The translations under genes and the position numbers were made by a program. A stretch of DNA of 64,000 nucleotides. It comes from Pseudomonas sp. Lineage in GTDB: Bacteria; Pseudomonadota; Gammaproteobacteria; Pseudomonadales; Pseudomonadaceae. The stretch spans positions 1 to 64,000 of the forward strand of contig NZ_JAUXXP010000001.1 of the NCBI RefSeq assembly GCF_030684895.1, given 5' to 3'. The notes under the pieces were generated by a model. It did not search any database. It saw only the letters and a program-made list of their open reading frames with translations, and was not told where the DNA came from. Within the stretch, counting starts at the first letter, position 1, and each line of letters starts with the position of its first letter. This document shows, in pieces, positions 11,931-21,303 of the stretch.

Positions 11931-12032
11931 GGTGATTCTCCTGTGGGTTGTAGCGGCTGCCCAGGTAACGGGGCAGCCTCAAACAACAGGTAGCGGCCGG
12001 CATGGCTGCTGCCCGGATGGATCAACAGCCGG

Positions 12033-12869
12033 TTAGCTGGCGACGCGCAGGGCATCGGCATCAACACCGCGCACGCCGCGAATATTGCGCGCGGTCTCAA
12101 TTGCCAATTGCTTCTCGGCATTGCTCAGCACGCTGCCGCTGAGGCTGACCATGCCCTTCTGGGTGTCGACCGAAATATTCAGGCCGTCGAGGTTGCGGCT
12201 GTAGATAAAGCTGGATTTCACCTTGCTGGTGATCCACGCATCGCTGATCGCAGCTGCCGTGTCGTCGGCGGCGTTCTGTGCCTTGGCCGCCGTGCTCTTA
12301 GTCGCGCTGACGCTCAGCAGGTTGTTCACCTCACGCACGCCCTCGGTGTTGGCCGCCAGGCGACCGGCCAGTTCCTTGGCCTCGGCGCTTTGCGCGCTAC
12401 CGGTCAGGCTGACCGTACCGTTGGCCGCTGCGACCTTGATGTCCAAACCTTCAGTGTTGCTGTTCCATAGCAGCTTGGATTTCACCGTGGCGGCCAGGGT
12501 GGCGTCGTCAAAACGCTGCGACAGGCTCGGCTCAGTGCTGGCCTTGGCTTCGAAGGCCGGGTCGAGGGTCAGCTGGTTGTCGACCTTGTTCACCCCGTCG
12601 ATACCCAGGGCAATCTGCTCGGCCAGATCACGCTCAACATCGGTCTCGACTTTACCGGTCAGCTTGGCGCTGCCGTTCTCCACATCCACATCGATGGTGA
12701 AGGGGTTGAGGTGGCGGTTCAGGGCAAAGGCGGTCCAGATCGAGCCTTCCTGGCGCGCCTCGCTCAGCTCACGGCTGGTATCGCCCTCGGCAGCATAGGC
12801 AGCGAAAGGCGCCAGGCCGATCAGGCCGGCGGTCGCAGTGGCCAGGGCCAGAGTTTTCAGTTGATGCAT
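12033..12869 (-). CDS. Periplasmic BON-domain protein (OsmY-like, three BON repeats)
   Basis: Signal peptide plus repeats such as TVKSKLLWNSNTEGLDIKVAAANGTVSLTGSAQSAEAKELAGRLAANTEGVREVNNLLSV. Confidence 0.92.
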   Translation of the reverse strand: MHQLKTLALATATAGLIGLAPFAAYAAEGDTSRELSEARQEGSIWTAFALNRHLNPFTIDVDVENGSAKLTGKVETDVERDLAEQIALGIDGVNKVDNQLTLDPAFEAKASTEPSLSQRFDDATLAATVKSKLLWNSNTEGLDIKVAAANGTVSLTGSAQSAEAKELAGRLAANTEGVREVNNLLSVSATKSTAAKAQNAADDTAAAISDAWITSKVKSSFIYSRNLDGLNISVDTQKGMVSLSGSVLSNAEKQLAIETARNIRGVRGVDADALRVAS

Positions 12870-12934
12870 GGCAGTTCCTCCAATGGATAACGATCAGGCT
12901 GGCAGCCGTTTGTCGCCGCCGTTACTGATAGATC

Positions 12935-12950
12935 GCAAGCCCCATGCCAG
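12935..12950 (-). promoter_or_regulatory. Putative sigma54 promoter of the BON-domain gene
   Basis: Minus strand CTGGCATGGGGCTTGC: near-consensus TGGCAyG-N4-TTGC with GG-N10-GC. Predicted start ~54 nt upstream of the ATG. Confidence 0.7.
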
Positions 12951-12977
12951 CTTCTTAAATCACTATAAATACTTAAA

Positions 12978-12990
12978 TATCAAGTACTTA
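12978..12990 (+). promoter_or_regulatory. Putative IHF site upstream of the BON-gene promoter
   Basis: TATCAAGTACTTA matches WATCAANNNNTTR exactly in an AT-rich tract. Confidence 0.5.
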
Positions 12991-13014
12991 AAATAAATAT
13001 GCGAGCCTGCCATA

Positions 13015-13060
13015 CGTGCAGCTTGCATGATCGCCAACGAACGGCCGTGCAACTTGCACG
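13015..13060. promoter_or_regulatory. Paired palindromic putative activator sites
   Basis: CGTGCAGCTTGCATG (13015-13029) and CGTGCAACTTGCACG (13046-13060); start-to-start spacing 31 bp. Confidence 0.5.
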
Positions 13061-13121
13061 ACGCCGCGCGGACTAACCCTGTGCACGCAATGACGGTGTG
13101 CGGGATTAGAAGGAGAGGGTT

Positions 13122-14474
13122 ATGCACGCAAGCACAGAGGAACACAGCCTGGGGCGCATTCTGCTGGTGGATGACGAGACCGCCATCCTGCGCACCTTCC
13201 GCTATTGCCTGGAAGACCAGGGCTATCAGGTGAGTACCGCGAGCAGTGCGGCCCAGGCCGATGCCCTGCTGCTGCGCCAGGTCTTCGATCTGTGCTTTCT
13301 CGACCTGCGCCTGGGCGCGGATGACGGCCTGGAGGCGCTGGCGCAAATGCGCCTGCAGGCGCCCTGGATGCGTGTAGTGATCGTTACCGCGCACTCGGCA
13401 GTGGACACCGCCGTGGATGCGATCCAGGCCGGCGCGGCGGATTATCTGGTCAAGCCCTGCAGCCCCGAGCAGCTGCGCCTGGCCGCCGCCAAGCAGCTGG
13501 AAGCGCGCCAGCTGATCGAACGCCTGGAACGCCTGGAAGGCTATGTGCGCAAGCCCGGCGACGGCCTCGACTCGCAGAGCCCGGCGCTGATGGCGGTGCT
13601 GCAGACGGCCAAACAGGTGGCCGATACCGACGCCAATATCCTGATTCTCGGCGAGTCCGGCACCGGCAAGGGCGAGCTGGCGCAGGCCATTCACCGCTGG
13701 AGCAAGCGCGCGAAGAAGTCCTGCATCACCATCAACTGCCCCTCGCTGAGCGCCGAGCTGATGGAGAGCGAGCTGTTCGGGCATAACCGCGGGGCCTTTA
13801 CCGGCGCCAGCGAAAGCACCCTGGGGCGGGTCAACCAGGCCGATGGCGGCAGCCTGTTCCTCGACGAAATAGGCGACTTCCCACTGGCTCTGCAGCCGAA
13901 GCTGCTGCGCTTTATTCAGGACAAGGAGTACGAGCGCATCGGCGACCCGGTGACCCGTCAGGCCGATGTGCGGATTCTCGCGGCAACCAACCTCAATCTC
14001 GATGAGATGGTGCAACAGGGGCGCTTTCGCGAAGACCTGCTGTATCGCCTCAACGTCATCACCCTGACCCTGCCGCCGCTGCGTGAGCGCCGCGAGGACA
14101 TTCTCGACCTGGCCGAGCGCTTTCTCGCGCGCTTTGTCGTCGAGTACGCACGCCCGGCGCGCAACTTCAGCGAAGAAGCGCGCGAAGCGCTGCTGACTTA
14201 CGCCTGGCCGGGCAATATCCGCGAACTGCGCAACGTCATCGAACGTGCCAGCATCATCTGCACGGAAGCGCTGGTGCAGGTCAGCCACCTCGGACTGAGC
14301 GCCGCGAGCAGCCAGTGCGCACCGCAGATCGGTGACCAGCTAAGCCTGGAGGCCCTGGAAAAAGCCCATATCAGCGCCGTGATGGCCAACAGCGAAAGCC
14401 TCGACCAGGCGGCGAAAACCCTCGGCATCGACGCCTCGACCCTGTACCGCAAACGCAAGCAGCTCAGCCTGTGA
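13122..14474 (+). CDS. algB: Sigma54-interaction response regulator AlgB
   Basis: LGRILLVDDETAILRTFRYCLEDQGYQVSTASSAAQADALLLRQVFDLCFLDLRLG plus AAA+ GESGTGKGELAQAIH; directly followed by a KinB-like kinase. Confidence 0.93.
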   Translation: MHASTEEHSLGRILLVDDETAILRTFRYCLEDQGYQVSTASSAAQADALLLRQVFDLCFLDLRLGADDGLEALAQMRLQAPWMRVVIVTAHSAVDTAVDAIQAGAADYLVKPCSPEQLRLAAAKQLEARQLIERLERLEGYVRKPGDGLDSQSPALMAVLQTAKQVADTDANILILGESGTGKGELAQAIHRWSKRAKKSCITINCPSLSAELMESELFGHNRGAFTGASESTLGRVNQADGGSLFLDEIGDFPLALQPKLLRFIQDKEYERIGDPVTRQADVRILAATNLNLDEMVQQGRFREDLLYRLNVITLTLPPLRERREDILDLAERFLARFVVEYARPARNFSEEAREALLTYAWPGNIRELRNVIERASIICTEALVQVSHLGLSAASSQCAPQIGDQLSLEALEKAHISAVMANSESLDQAAKTLGIDASTLYRKRKQLSL

Positions 14475-16246
14475 AGCTGCGCAGTCGGCTGTTTCTCAGC
14501 AGCAGCGCGCTGCTCACCGTGGCCCTGGTCGGGCTGTTGCTGGGGATGTTCAGCGTGCTGCAGCTGACCCAGGTGCAGAGCCAGGCGATGACCCGCAACT
14601 TGCAGATCATCGACGCCAGCCTGGGCCTGCGCCAAGAGTTGGGCAAACAGGTGATTCTGCTGCTCGCCGAAGACCTCGACCGCGAAGCGCTGAAAGCCTC
14701 CGACCAGCAGTTCAAGGTCTGGCTGCAACGCGCGGCGCAGAGCGCTACGGATGCCAGCGACCGTCAGGCAGTTGCCGAGATCGAGCGCTCTTACGCCAGC
14801 TTCGACGACCTGCTGGCCAAGCCACTGCTGGTACGTCGCGAGCTGCTCAGCAATGACAGCTTCGGCCGCGCCATCGAAGCCCTACGTGACCGCATCAACG
14901 CGGTGCAGCTGCGCTACGTCAAGGCCATGGAGCAGGAGGAAGCGCGCGCCCGCGAGCGTGCCTGGCTGATCGCCGGCCTGCTCGGGATGATCGGCCTGGC
15001 GGTGCTGGTAATCGGCTTTGTCACCGCGCACAGCATCGCCCAGCGCTTCGGCCGGCCTATCGAGGTGTTGGCGCAGGCCGCCGACCAGATCGGCCAGGGC
15101 GACTTCCAGGTCACCCTGCCGCTGACCCCGGTGGCGGAAATGTCCGCCCTGAGCCAGCGTTTCGGCCTGATGGCCGAGGCCCTGCGCGAGTTCAAGAACA
15201 GCGATCTCGAAGCGCTGCAAGCCGAGCAGCAACGCCTGCAGGCGGTACTCGACAGCATTGATGACGGCCTGCTGATCTTCGATTGCGCCGGCCGGGTCGA
15301 ACACATCAACCCGGTGGCCCGGCGCCAGTTGGGCTGGGGCGTCGAACAGCTCGGGCAGACCCTCGATGTGGCGCTGAACCGCGCCGATCTGGCCGAGCAG
15401 CTGCACCGGGTGCTGCAGGGCGAAAGCCTGGACGAAACCCTGGACGACCTGCAGGTGCAGATCGACGGTGAAAGCCGTTTGCTGGCCTACAGCCTGTCCG
15501 GGGTCAGCCACAATGAAGGCCGCCTGATGTGCGCGGTGATGGTGCTGCGCGATGTCACCGAACAGCGCGCCTTTGAGCGGGTACGCAGCGAGTTCGTGCT
15601 GCGCGCCTCGCATGAGCTGCGCACCCCAGTGACCGGCATGCTGATGGCGTTTGCCCTGCTGCAGGAGCGCCTGCAGTTCGCCGCCGAATCCCGCGAGGCC
15701 GACCTGCTGAACACCGTGGATGAGGAAATGCAGCGCCTGCTGCGCCTGATCAACGATCTGCTGAACTTCTCGCGCTACCAGAACGGCCTGCAAACCCTGG
15801 AATTGTCTGCCTGCGCTCTAGAACCGCTGCTGCTGCAAACCCAGCAGCGCTTCGGCGCCCAGGCCGCCGAGCTGCAGGTCAGCCTGGCCTGTGAGGTACA
15901 CGGCGAACTGCCGGACGTGCAGATCGACCTGCTGCAGATCGAACGGGTGCTCGACAACCTGATCGGCAACGCCCTGCGCCATAGCCACCCCGGCGGGCAT
16001 ATCCGCCTGCAGGCGCGGCAGCAGGATGATCGGGTGGTACTCAGCGTGGAAGACAACGGCGAGGGCATCCCCTATCGCCAGCAGACGCGGATCTTCGAGC
16101 CCTTCGTCCAGGTCAGCCGCAAAAAAGGCGGCGCCGGCCTGGGCCTGGCGCTGTGCAAGGAGATCGTCCAGCTGCATGGCGGGCAGATCGGTGTGCACTC
16201 ACGCGCAGGGCAAGGTGCGCAGTTCTATGTGGCGCTGCCGGTGTAA
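14471..16246 (+). CDS. kinB: Sensor histidine kinase KinB
   Basis: HAMP/PAS/HisKA architecture (ASHELRTPVTGMLMAFALLQE) with HATPase; overlaps the algB stop. Confidence 0.92.
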   Translation: MKLRSRLFLSSSALLTVALVGLLLGMFSVLQLTQVQSQAMTRNLQIIDASLGLRQELGKQVILLLAEDLDREALKASDQQFKVWLQRAAQSATDASDRQAVAEIERSYASFDDLLAKPLLVRRELLSNDSFGRAIEALRDRINAVQLRYVKAMEQEEARARERAWLIAGLLGMIGLAVLVIGFVTAHSIAQRFGRPIEVLAQAADQIGQGDFQVTLPLTPVAEMSALSQRFGLMAEALREFKNSDLEALQAEQQRLQAVLDSIDDGLLIFDCAGRVEHINPVARRQLGWGVEQLGQTLDVALNRADLAEQLHRVLQGESLDETLDDLQVQIDGESRLLAYSLSGVSHNEGRLMCAVMVLRDVTEQRAFERVRSEFVLRASHELRTPVTGMLMAFALLQERLQFAAESREADLLNTVDEEMQRLLRLINDLLNFSRYQNGLQTLELSACALEPLLLQTQQRFGAQAAELQVSLACEVHGELPDVQIDLLQIERVLDNLIGNALRHSHPGGHIRLQARQQDDRVVLSVEDNGEGIPYRQQTRIFEPFVQVSRKKGGAGLGLALCKEIVQLHGGQIGVHSRAGQGAQFYVALPV

Positions 16247-16278
16247 GGCATTCCCGAGACTGGGTTGCAGGTTGCTTT

Positions 16279-16378
16279 GTAGGATGGGTTGAGCGTAGCG
16301 ATACCCATGCTGCGGCCAGCCCCTTATATGCGGGCCGCTGCAACCCCTGATGGGTATCGCAGGCTCAACCCATCCTAC
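16279..16378. repeat. Intergenic inverted repeat (GTAGGATGGGTTGAGC family)
   Basis: gtaggatgggttgagcgtagcgatacccat...atgggtatcgcaggctcaacccatcctac. Confidence 0.75.
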
Positions 16379-16421
16379 GTATTACCGCGTTTCATGTAGC
16401 GCACAGCCATAAGCCACGGGC

Positions 16422-17198
16422 TTACTGCTGGCGGTTAAGCAGCAACAGCAACGCCGCCGTCTCGGCATCCGGCTCACCGTCATAGCGCGCCGGGCGGTAT
16501 TTCATCTGCAAGGCGGCAATCACGTTGCGCGTGGCCTGGTCCAGCTCGCCATGGCTGGGCACGGCATAGCCCTGGCGCACCAACTGTTCCTGGAACCACT
16601 GCACGCTCGGCAGGCTGGCACTGAACAGCGCCTGCTCACGCGCCACCTCGGCAGCATCCGGCCAAGGCATCAGGCCGGCATCGGCCAGACGCTTCCAGGG
16701 GAACAGCGGGCCGGGATCGACCTTGCGCTGCGGCGCGACATCGCTGTGCGCCAGGATGCTGCCGGGGGCCAGCTGGTGGCGCTGCATGATGTCCTTGAGC
16801 AGCACGATCAGCGCATCGATCTGCGCCGGGGCAAAGGGCTGCCAGTAGCGGCCGTTGGGGGTGTCGTAGAAACCCTGGTTAACCAGCTCGATACCAATCG
16901 TGGTGCCATTGAGCCAGGTGCGCCCTTGCCACTGGCTGTCGCCGGCATGCCAGGCGCGGCGGTTTTCATCGACCAGGCGATAGATGGTCGGCGGCGCTTC
17001 GCCGATCAGGTAGTGGCTGCTGACGTCGGTCTCGGTCAGTAGCTGTAGCGAGCGCGCCAGATCGGTGGAGGTGTAGTGCAGCACGATGTACTGCACGCGG
17101 CTGTTCTGCCCGCTGGCGGTATGGCTGTCGTCGATGCGTAAACCGCCGCTGCAACCGGCCAGCAACAAAACCAGAAAACTTAAACACAGAACTTTCAT
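16422..17198 (-). CDS. AmpDh-type N-acetylmuramoyl-L-alanine amidase (lipoprotein, PG-binding C-terminus)
   Basis: Lipobox LLAGCSG; YIVLHYTSTDLARSLQLLTETDVSSHYLIGE...NRRAWHAGDSQWQGRTWLNGTTIGIELVN. Confidence 0.9.
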   Translation of the reverse strand: MKVLCLSFLVLLLAGCSGGLRIDDSHTASGQNSRVQYIVLHYTSTDLARSLQLLTETDVSSHYLIGEAPPTIYRLVDENRRAWHAGDSQWQGRTWLNGTTIGIELVNQGFYDTPNGRYWQPFAPAQIDALIVLLKDIMQRHQLAPGSILAHSDVAPQRKVDPGPLFPWKRLADAGLMPWPDAAEVAREQALFSASLPSVQWFQEQLVRQGYAVPSHGELDQATRNVIAALQMKYRPARYDGEPDAETAALLLLLNRQQ

Positions 17199-17788
17199 GG
17201 GCTGATATGCAACACGCTTTGCAGGTTATCCAGCAGCATATCGACGCTGAGCATGATCAACAGCATGCCCATCAGCCGCTCCACTGCGGTCAACCCGCGG
17301 GGTCCGAGAAAACGCTGCAGCAACGAGGCCTGCAACAGAATAAAAGCGGTCGCCGCCCAGGCCAGCAGCACCGCGGCGTAGAGTTCCCAGAGCGGCCCGT
17401 CATGGGTATTGCGCAGGGTCATCAACACCGCCAGGGCGGAAGGCCCGGCCACCGCCGGGGTGGCCAGCGGCACCAGCATCGGCTCGCCATCCGGCACATC
17501 ACCCAACACCCCTTGCGGGCCGGGGAAGATCAGGCGCATGGCGATCACGAACAGGATGATACCGCCGGCAATCGCGGTTGCCTCTCGCGACAGGCCCAGG
17601 GCGCTGAGCACTTTGTCACCAAAGGTAAGAAACAGCAGCAACAGCGCCAGGGCAAACAGCAACTCGCGCGCGGCAACCCACAGGCGGCGCTTGGCCGGCA
17701 CGTTTTTCAGCGCGGCGATAAAGATGGCGATATTGCCGAAGGGGTCGGTGACCAGAAAGATCAACGCGGCGATGCCGAAAATTTCCAT
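17195..17788 (-). CDS. MarC-family integral membrane protein
   Basis: MEIFGIAALIFLVTDPFGNIAIFIAALKNVPAKRRLWVAARELLFALALLLLFLTFGDKVLSALGLSREATAIAGGIILFVIAMRLIFP. Confidence 0.92.
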   Translation of the reverse strand: MEIFGIAALIFLVTDPFGNIAIFIAALKNVPAKRRLWVAARELLFALALLLLFLTFGDKVLSALGLSREATAIAGGIILFVIAMRLIFPGPQGVLGDVPDGEPMLVPLATPAVAGPSALAVLMTLRNTHDGPLWELYAAVLLAWAATAFILLQASLLQRFLGPRGLTAVERLMGMLLIMLSVDMLLDNLQSVLHISP

Positions 17789-17914
17789 AGCTACTCCTTA
17801 CAGATCGGCAGAGTTTAGTGCGTATGCCGGCAGAAAACGCCTTTGATCAGGCACAAACGCCACGCTGGTCTATTGCCTGGGCAGGGTGTGACGGACGCTG
17901 CTAGACTGGAAACA

Positions 17915-17939
17915 TGTACAGATATGGATTTTTTGTACA
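17915..17939. promoter_or_regulatory. Repeated TGTACA operator-like motif upstream of cry-DASH
   Basis: TGTACA-N13-TGTACA (17915-17920, 17934-17939), 30 bp upstream of the ATG. Confidence 0.45.
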
Positions 17940-17968
17940 GCTTTTGTATTAATCAGGAGATCGACACC

Positions 17969-19387
17969 ATGCGCGCACTGCTGTGGTTCAAACAGGATCT
18001 ACGCCTTGATGACCACCCCGCCCTACAGGCGGGCCTGACCGCCGAATGCCTGCTTCCGGTGTATGTGCTGGACCCGGCATTGCTACAACTCAACGAATTC
18101 GGCATGCGCCGTATGGGCGTGCACCGCGCGCGCTTTCTGCTGGAAACTCTGGTGGCGTTGGAAGGCGAGTTGCGCCAGCGCGGTTCGCACCTGCTGGTGG
18201 TGATTGGCTCGGCAGAACAGGCCATTCCCCAACTGGTCGCCCAGTTCAACCTGGATCAGGTGCTGACCCTGGAGGAAATCGCCCCCGACGAACGCGCCCA
18301 GGTGGCCCGCGTAGCCCGGCGTCTCGGTGACATTCCCCTGCAGCAGGCGCCGGCCAACAACCTGCTGCGCACAGATGAACTGCCTTTCAGTGTCGAACAA
18401 CTGCCGCATGTGTTCAGCCGCTTCCGTAGCCTGGTGGAAGAACGCCTGCAGGTGTTCCAGCCGCGCCATGCGCCGGACCGTTTACCGGGGTTGCCGGATG
18501 GTGCGCTGGCACTGATGCAACCGCTGCCGACCTTGTCGCAATTGGGCCTCGGCGAGCCGCTCAGTGTGCCGGCCAGTGCCTTCCCGTTCTCCGGCGGTGA
18601 GCCCGCGGCGCTGGGCCGGCTGCGTGACTACCTGTGGAAAACCCAGGGCGTGCGCCAGTACAAGGACACCCGCAACGGCATGATCGGCAGCGAGTATTCA
18701 TCGAAATTCTCGCCCTGGCTGGCCAACGGCAGCCTGTCCGCACGCCGCGTGGTGGCCGAGTTGCGGCGACATGAGGCGCAGTTCAAGCGCAATGACTCGA
18801 CCCAGTGGCTGTGGGTGGAGATGCTCTGGCGCGACTTCTTTCGCTGGACCCTGATTCGCCACGGCAGCGCGCTGTTCAAGGCCGGCGGCCTGAAAGCCAC
18901 CGAACGCGCGCCGCAACAGCTCGACCAACGCTTTCAGGACTGGTCACGCGGGCGCACCGGCATGCCACTGGTGGATGCCAATATGCGCGAACTGGCTGCC
19001 ACCGGTTTTATGTCCAACCGCGGCCGGCAAGTGGTCGCCAGCTACCTGATCAATGACCTGCAGCAGGACTGGCGCCACGGCGCGGCTTGGTTCGAGGAAC
19101 ACCTGATCGACTACGACCCGGCCAGCAACTGGGGCAACTGGGCTTACCTGGCTGGCGTGGGCAACGATCCACGGCACAACCGAGTGTTCAATGCCCTGCG
19201 CCAGGCCCGTGAATACGACCCTGACGCGCAGTACGTCAGCCTTTGGCTACCTGAGCTACGCGATGTGCCGCAGGCGCTGCGGCATACGCCCTTCCTGCTC
19301 GCCGGCGGGCACTTGCGCAGCCTCGGTTACCCGCAGCTGGACAGCATTCCGGAGAGTTGGAAACCCTATTTGCACGCTGTGGCCTGA
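17969..19387 (+). CDS. Cryptochrome DASH / FAD-binding photolyase-family protein
   Basis: MRALLWFKQDLRLDDHPALQAG...; C-terminal GRTGMPLVDANMRELAATGFMSNRGRQVVASYLINDLQQDWRHGAAWFEEHLIDYDPASNWGNWAYLAGVGNDPR is DASH-like. Confidence 0.93.
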   Translation: MRALLWFKQDLRLDDHPALQAGLTAECLLPVYVLDPALLQLNEFGMRRMGVHRARFLLETLVALEGELRQRGSHLLVVIGSAEQAIPQLVAQFNLDQVLTLEEIAPDERAQVARVARRLGDIPLQQAPANNLLRTDELPFSVEQLPHVFSRFRSLVEERLQVFQPRHAPDRLPGLPDGALALMQPLPTLSQLGLGEPLSVPASAFPFSGGEPAALGRLRDYLWKTQGVRQYKDTRNGMIGSEYSSKFSPWLANGSLSARRVVAELRRHEAQFKRNDSTQWLWVEMLWRDFFRWTLIRHGSALFKAGGLKATERAPQQLDQRFQDWSRGRTGMPLVDANMRELAATGFMSNRGRQVVASYLINDLQQDWRHGAAWFEEHLIDYDPASNWGNWAYLAGVGNDPRHNRVFNALRQAREYDPDAQYVSLWLPELRDVPQALRHTPFLLAGGHLRSLGYPQLDSIPESWKPYLHAVA

Positions 19388-19393
19388 GTCGAA

Positions 19394-21277
19394 TTAACTC
19401 AGCTCAACCCGGTTGCGTCCGCCGCTCTTGGCCCGATACAGCGCCTGATCGGCCCGCTCGAACACCTTGTCACTGCCTTCCTCACCGGCAAAGGCAGTCA
19501 GCCCGGCCGACAGGGTGATGATCACGCGCTCGCCACGAAAGTGGAACGGGCACTGCTCGACGCCATCGAGCAGGGTCTGCAGCAGCTGGTGACCGCCTTC
19601 CATGGGCGTCGAGGGAATCAGCAGAACAAATTCCTCGCCGCCAAAACGGGCAATAAAATCGGTCTTGCGCAGGCGCTTGGCCAGCTCACCGGCAATGATC
19701 TTCAACACCTTGTCGCCGGCCAGGTGGCCATAGCCATCATTGATCCGCTTGAAGTGGTCGATATCCAGCACCGCCAGCAGCAGTTCGCCGCCGTAGCGCC
19801 TCCAGCGCGCCATCTCCAGTTCCAAACGCTCGCTCCAGCCGGCTCGATTAGGCAGGCCGGTCAGCGGATCGATCAGGGCTTTCTGCCGCTGTTCTTCGAG
19901 GTGATCGCGGAAGCTCTGCGCTTCCTGCTCCATATCGGCGACCTTCTGGGTCAGGCTTTGCAGGCGCTGCGCCACTTCTTCCTCATGGCCGTCGCGGTGC
20001 TTCTGGTGCTCGCTGACCGTGCTGAGCAAACCTTCCAGGCGCGCTTCAAGTGATTGCTTGAGGGTCGGCAGATCGACCGCATCCTGCACGCTGGCCTGCA
20101 AGCCACTGACCTGCTCGCGCAGCTCCAGATTAAAAGTGCGCGCACTTTCCACCGACTCGCTGTAGCCCTCATGGGCCTCACTGAGGGTGGTGAGAAATGA
20201 CGCCAGGCGTTCGTTGAGCTGTTTCAGGTAGCTGGCAAACTCGCGCTGGCCGCTGTCGGTCACGGCCAGCACCAGCACCGCCAAATCGTCCAGCACCGAC
20301 ACCAGCTCGTACCAGTTCAGGCCGCCCTGCACGCGCTGGCGCAAGGCATCGCCCTGGGGCTGATGACGCTCCGGCAGCTCCAGTTCATCAAGCAAACCCA
20401 TCAGGCTGTCGCCGATATGCGGAGCGACGGCGCTGTAACCCGGCTCAGGAATCTCCGGCAGGGCGTAGGCGGGATCAGCGGAACCCTGGGCTACTGCAAC
20501 TATTGCAGGCGCCGCTGCTGCGCTTGGCACTTCGGTCGCCACAGGCTGTGGTTCTGACACAGAGCTTGGCGTGACCGGTGCGACTGACGCAGACGCCGCA
20601 TTGTTCGGCTTTACCTCCGTTTCAGCCGCCGGAGGGGCGACTTGAGGTTGCGCGACAACAGCTGGGGCAGACGCTGTCGGTTGCGGTTGCGGTTGCGGTT
20701 GCGGTTGATCGACCTGTACCGATTCGTCGCCAGCTGGGCTGCCAGGCGCAGCCTCCTTGCCGCCAAACAGACGCTGGAGAAACCCCGGACGCGCCTGGTT
20801 GGGTTCAGACTCAAGCGCGGCCAAGGCCTGTTGCTGCAGGCTGCTTAACTCGCTGAGCAGCGCCGGCAGTTCGCGCGGCTGGCTGGCACGCTCCTCGATG
20901 CGTTTGGCAAATTGTTTGAGCGCCTTGCGCACCTCGCGCGGCGGCTCCAGGGCGAGCAGTTGATCGGTCAGACTCGTCACACCGGAAATGTTCTGCTCGA
21001 CGCGATCCTGACGGCGCTTTTCCGAGTCCAGCACGGCCTTTTCCAGGCGCGGAATCAACGCCGACAGGCCGGAATCGATATCGTCGCGGCGCAGAATGTC
21101 GCGCAGCTCCTGCATGCACTGGTCGACCGACTTGTCACTGCCCTCGGCAGCCAGCGAGCTGCGCACCAAGCCGCGTCTTAGCAGGTCGAGTCGGGCATCC
21201 CAGCTGCGTTCGAGTTTTTCTTGCTGTTCCAGGCTTTCCAGGTACTTGCTTTTCCAGCGCTGGGCATCATCGGTCAT
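19394..21277 (-). CDS. Diguanylate cyclase (GGDEF) with coiled-coil N-terminal region
   Basis: [63 protein letters not shown]...[17 protein letters not shown]. Confidence 0.95.
   Translation of the reverse strand: MTDDAQRWKSKYLESLEQQEKLERSWDARLDLLRRGLVRSSLAAEGSDKSVDQCMQELRDILRRDDIDSGLSALIPRLEKAVLDSEKRRQDRVEQNISGVTSLTDQLLALEPPREVRKALKQFAKRIEERASQPRELPALLSELSSLQQQALAALESEPNQARPGFLQRLFGGKEAAPGSPAGDESVQVDQPQPQPQPQPTASAPAVVAQPQVAPPAAETEVKPNNAASASVAPVTPSSVSEPQPVATEVPSAAAAPAIVAVAQGSADPAYALPEIPEPGYSAVAPHIGDSLMGLLDELELPERHQPQGDALRQRVQGGLNWYELVSVLDDLAVLVLAVTDSGQREFASYLKQLNERLASFLTTLSEAHEGYSESVESARTFNLELREQVSGLQASVQDAVDLPTLKQSLEARLEGLLSTVSEHQKHRDGHEEEVAQRLQSLTQKVADMEQEAQSFRDHLEEQRQKALIDPLTGLPNRAGWSERLELEMARWRRYGGELLLAVLDIDHFKRINDGYGHLAGDKVLKIIAGELAKRLRKTDFIARFGGEEFVLLIPSTPMEGGHQLLQTLLDGVEQCPFHFRGERVIITLSAGLTAFAGEEGSDKVFERADQALYRAKSGGRNRVELS
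20679..20707. repeat. In-frame hexanucleotide tandem repeat (GGTTGC)~4.8
   Basis: ggttgcggttgcggttgcggttgcggttg; encodes (PQ)n on the minus strand in the GGDEF protein linker. Confidence 0.95.
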
Positions 21278-21303
21278 GGTTGCAGTCCAAACTTAGAATC
21301 CGG

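Noticed and set aside
12955-13005. AT-rich tract considered as horizontally acquired DNA
   Set aside because: Short and best explained as the IHF/promoter-bending region between the BON gene and algB.
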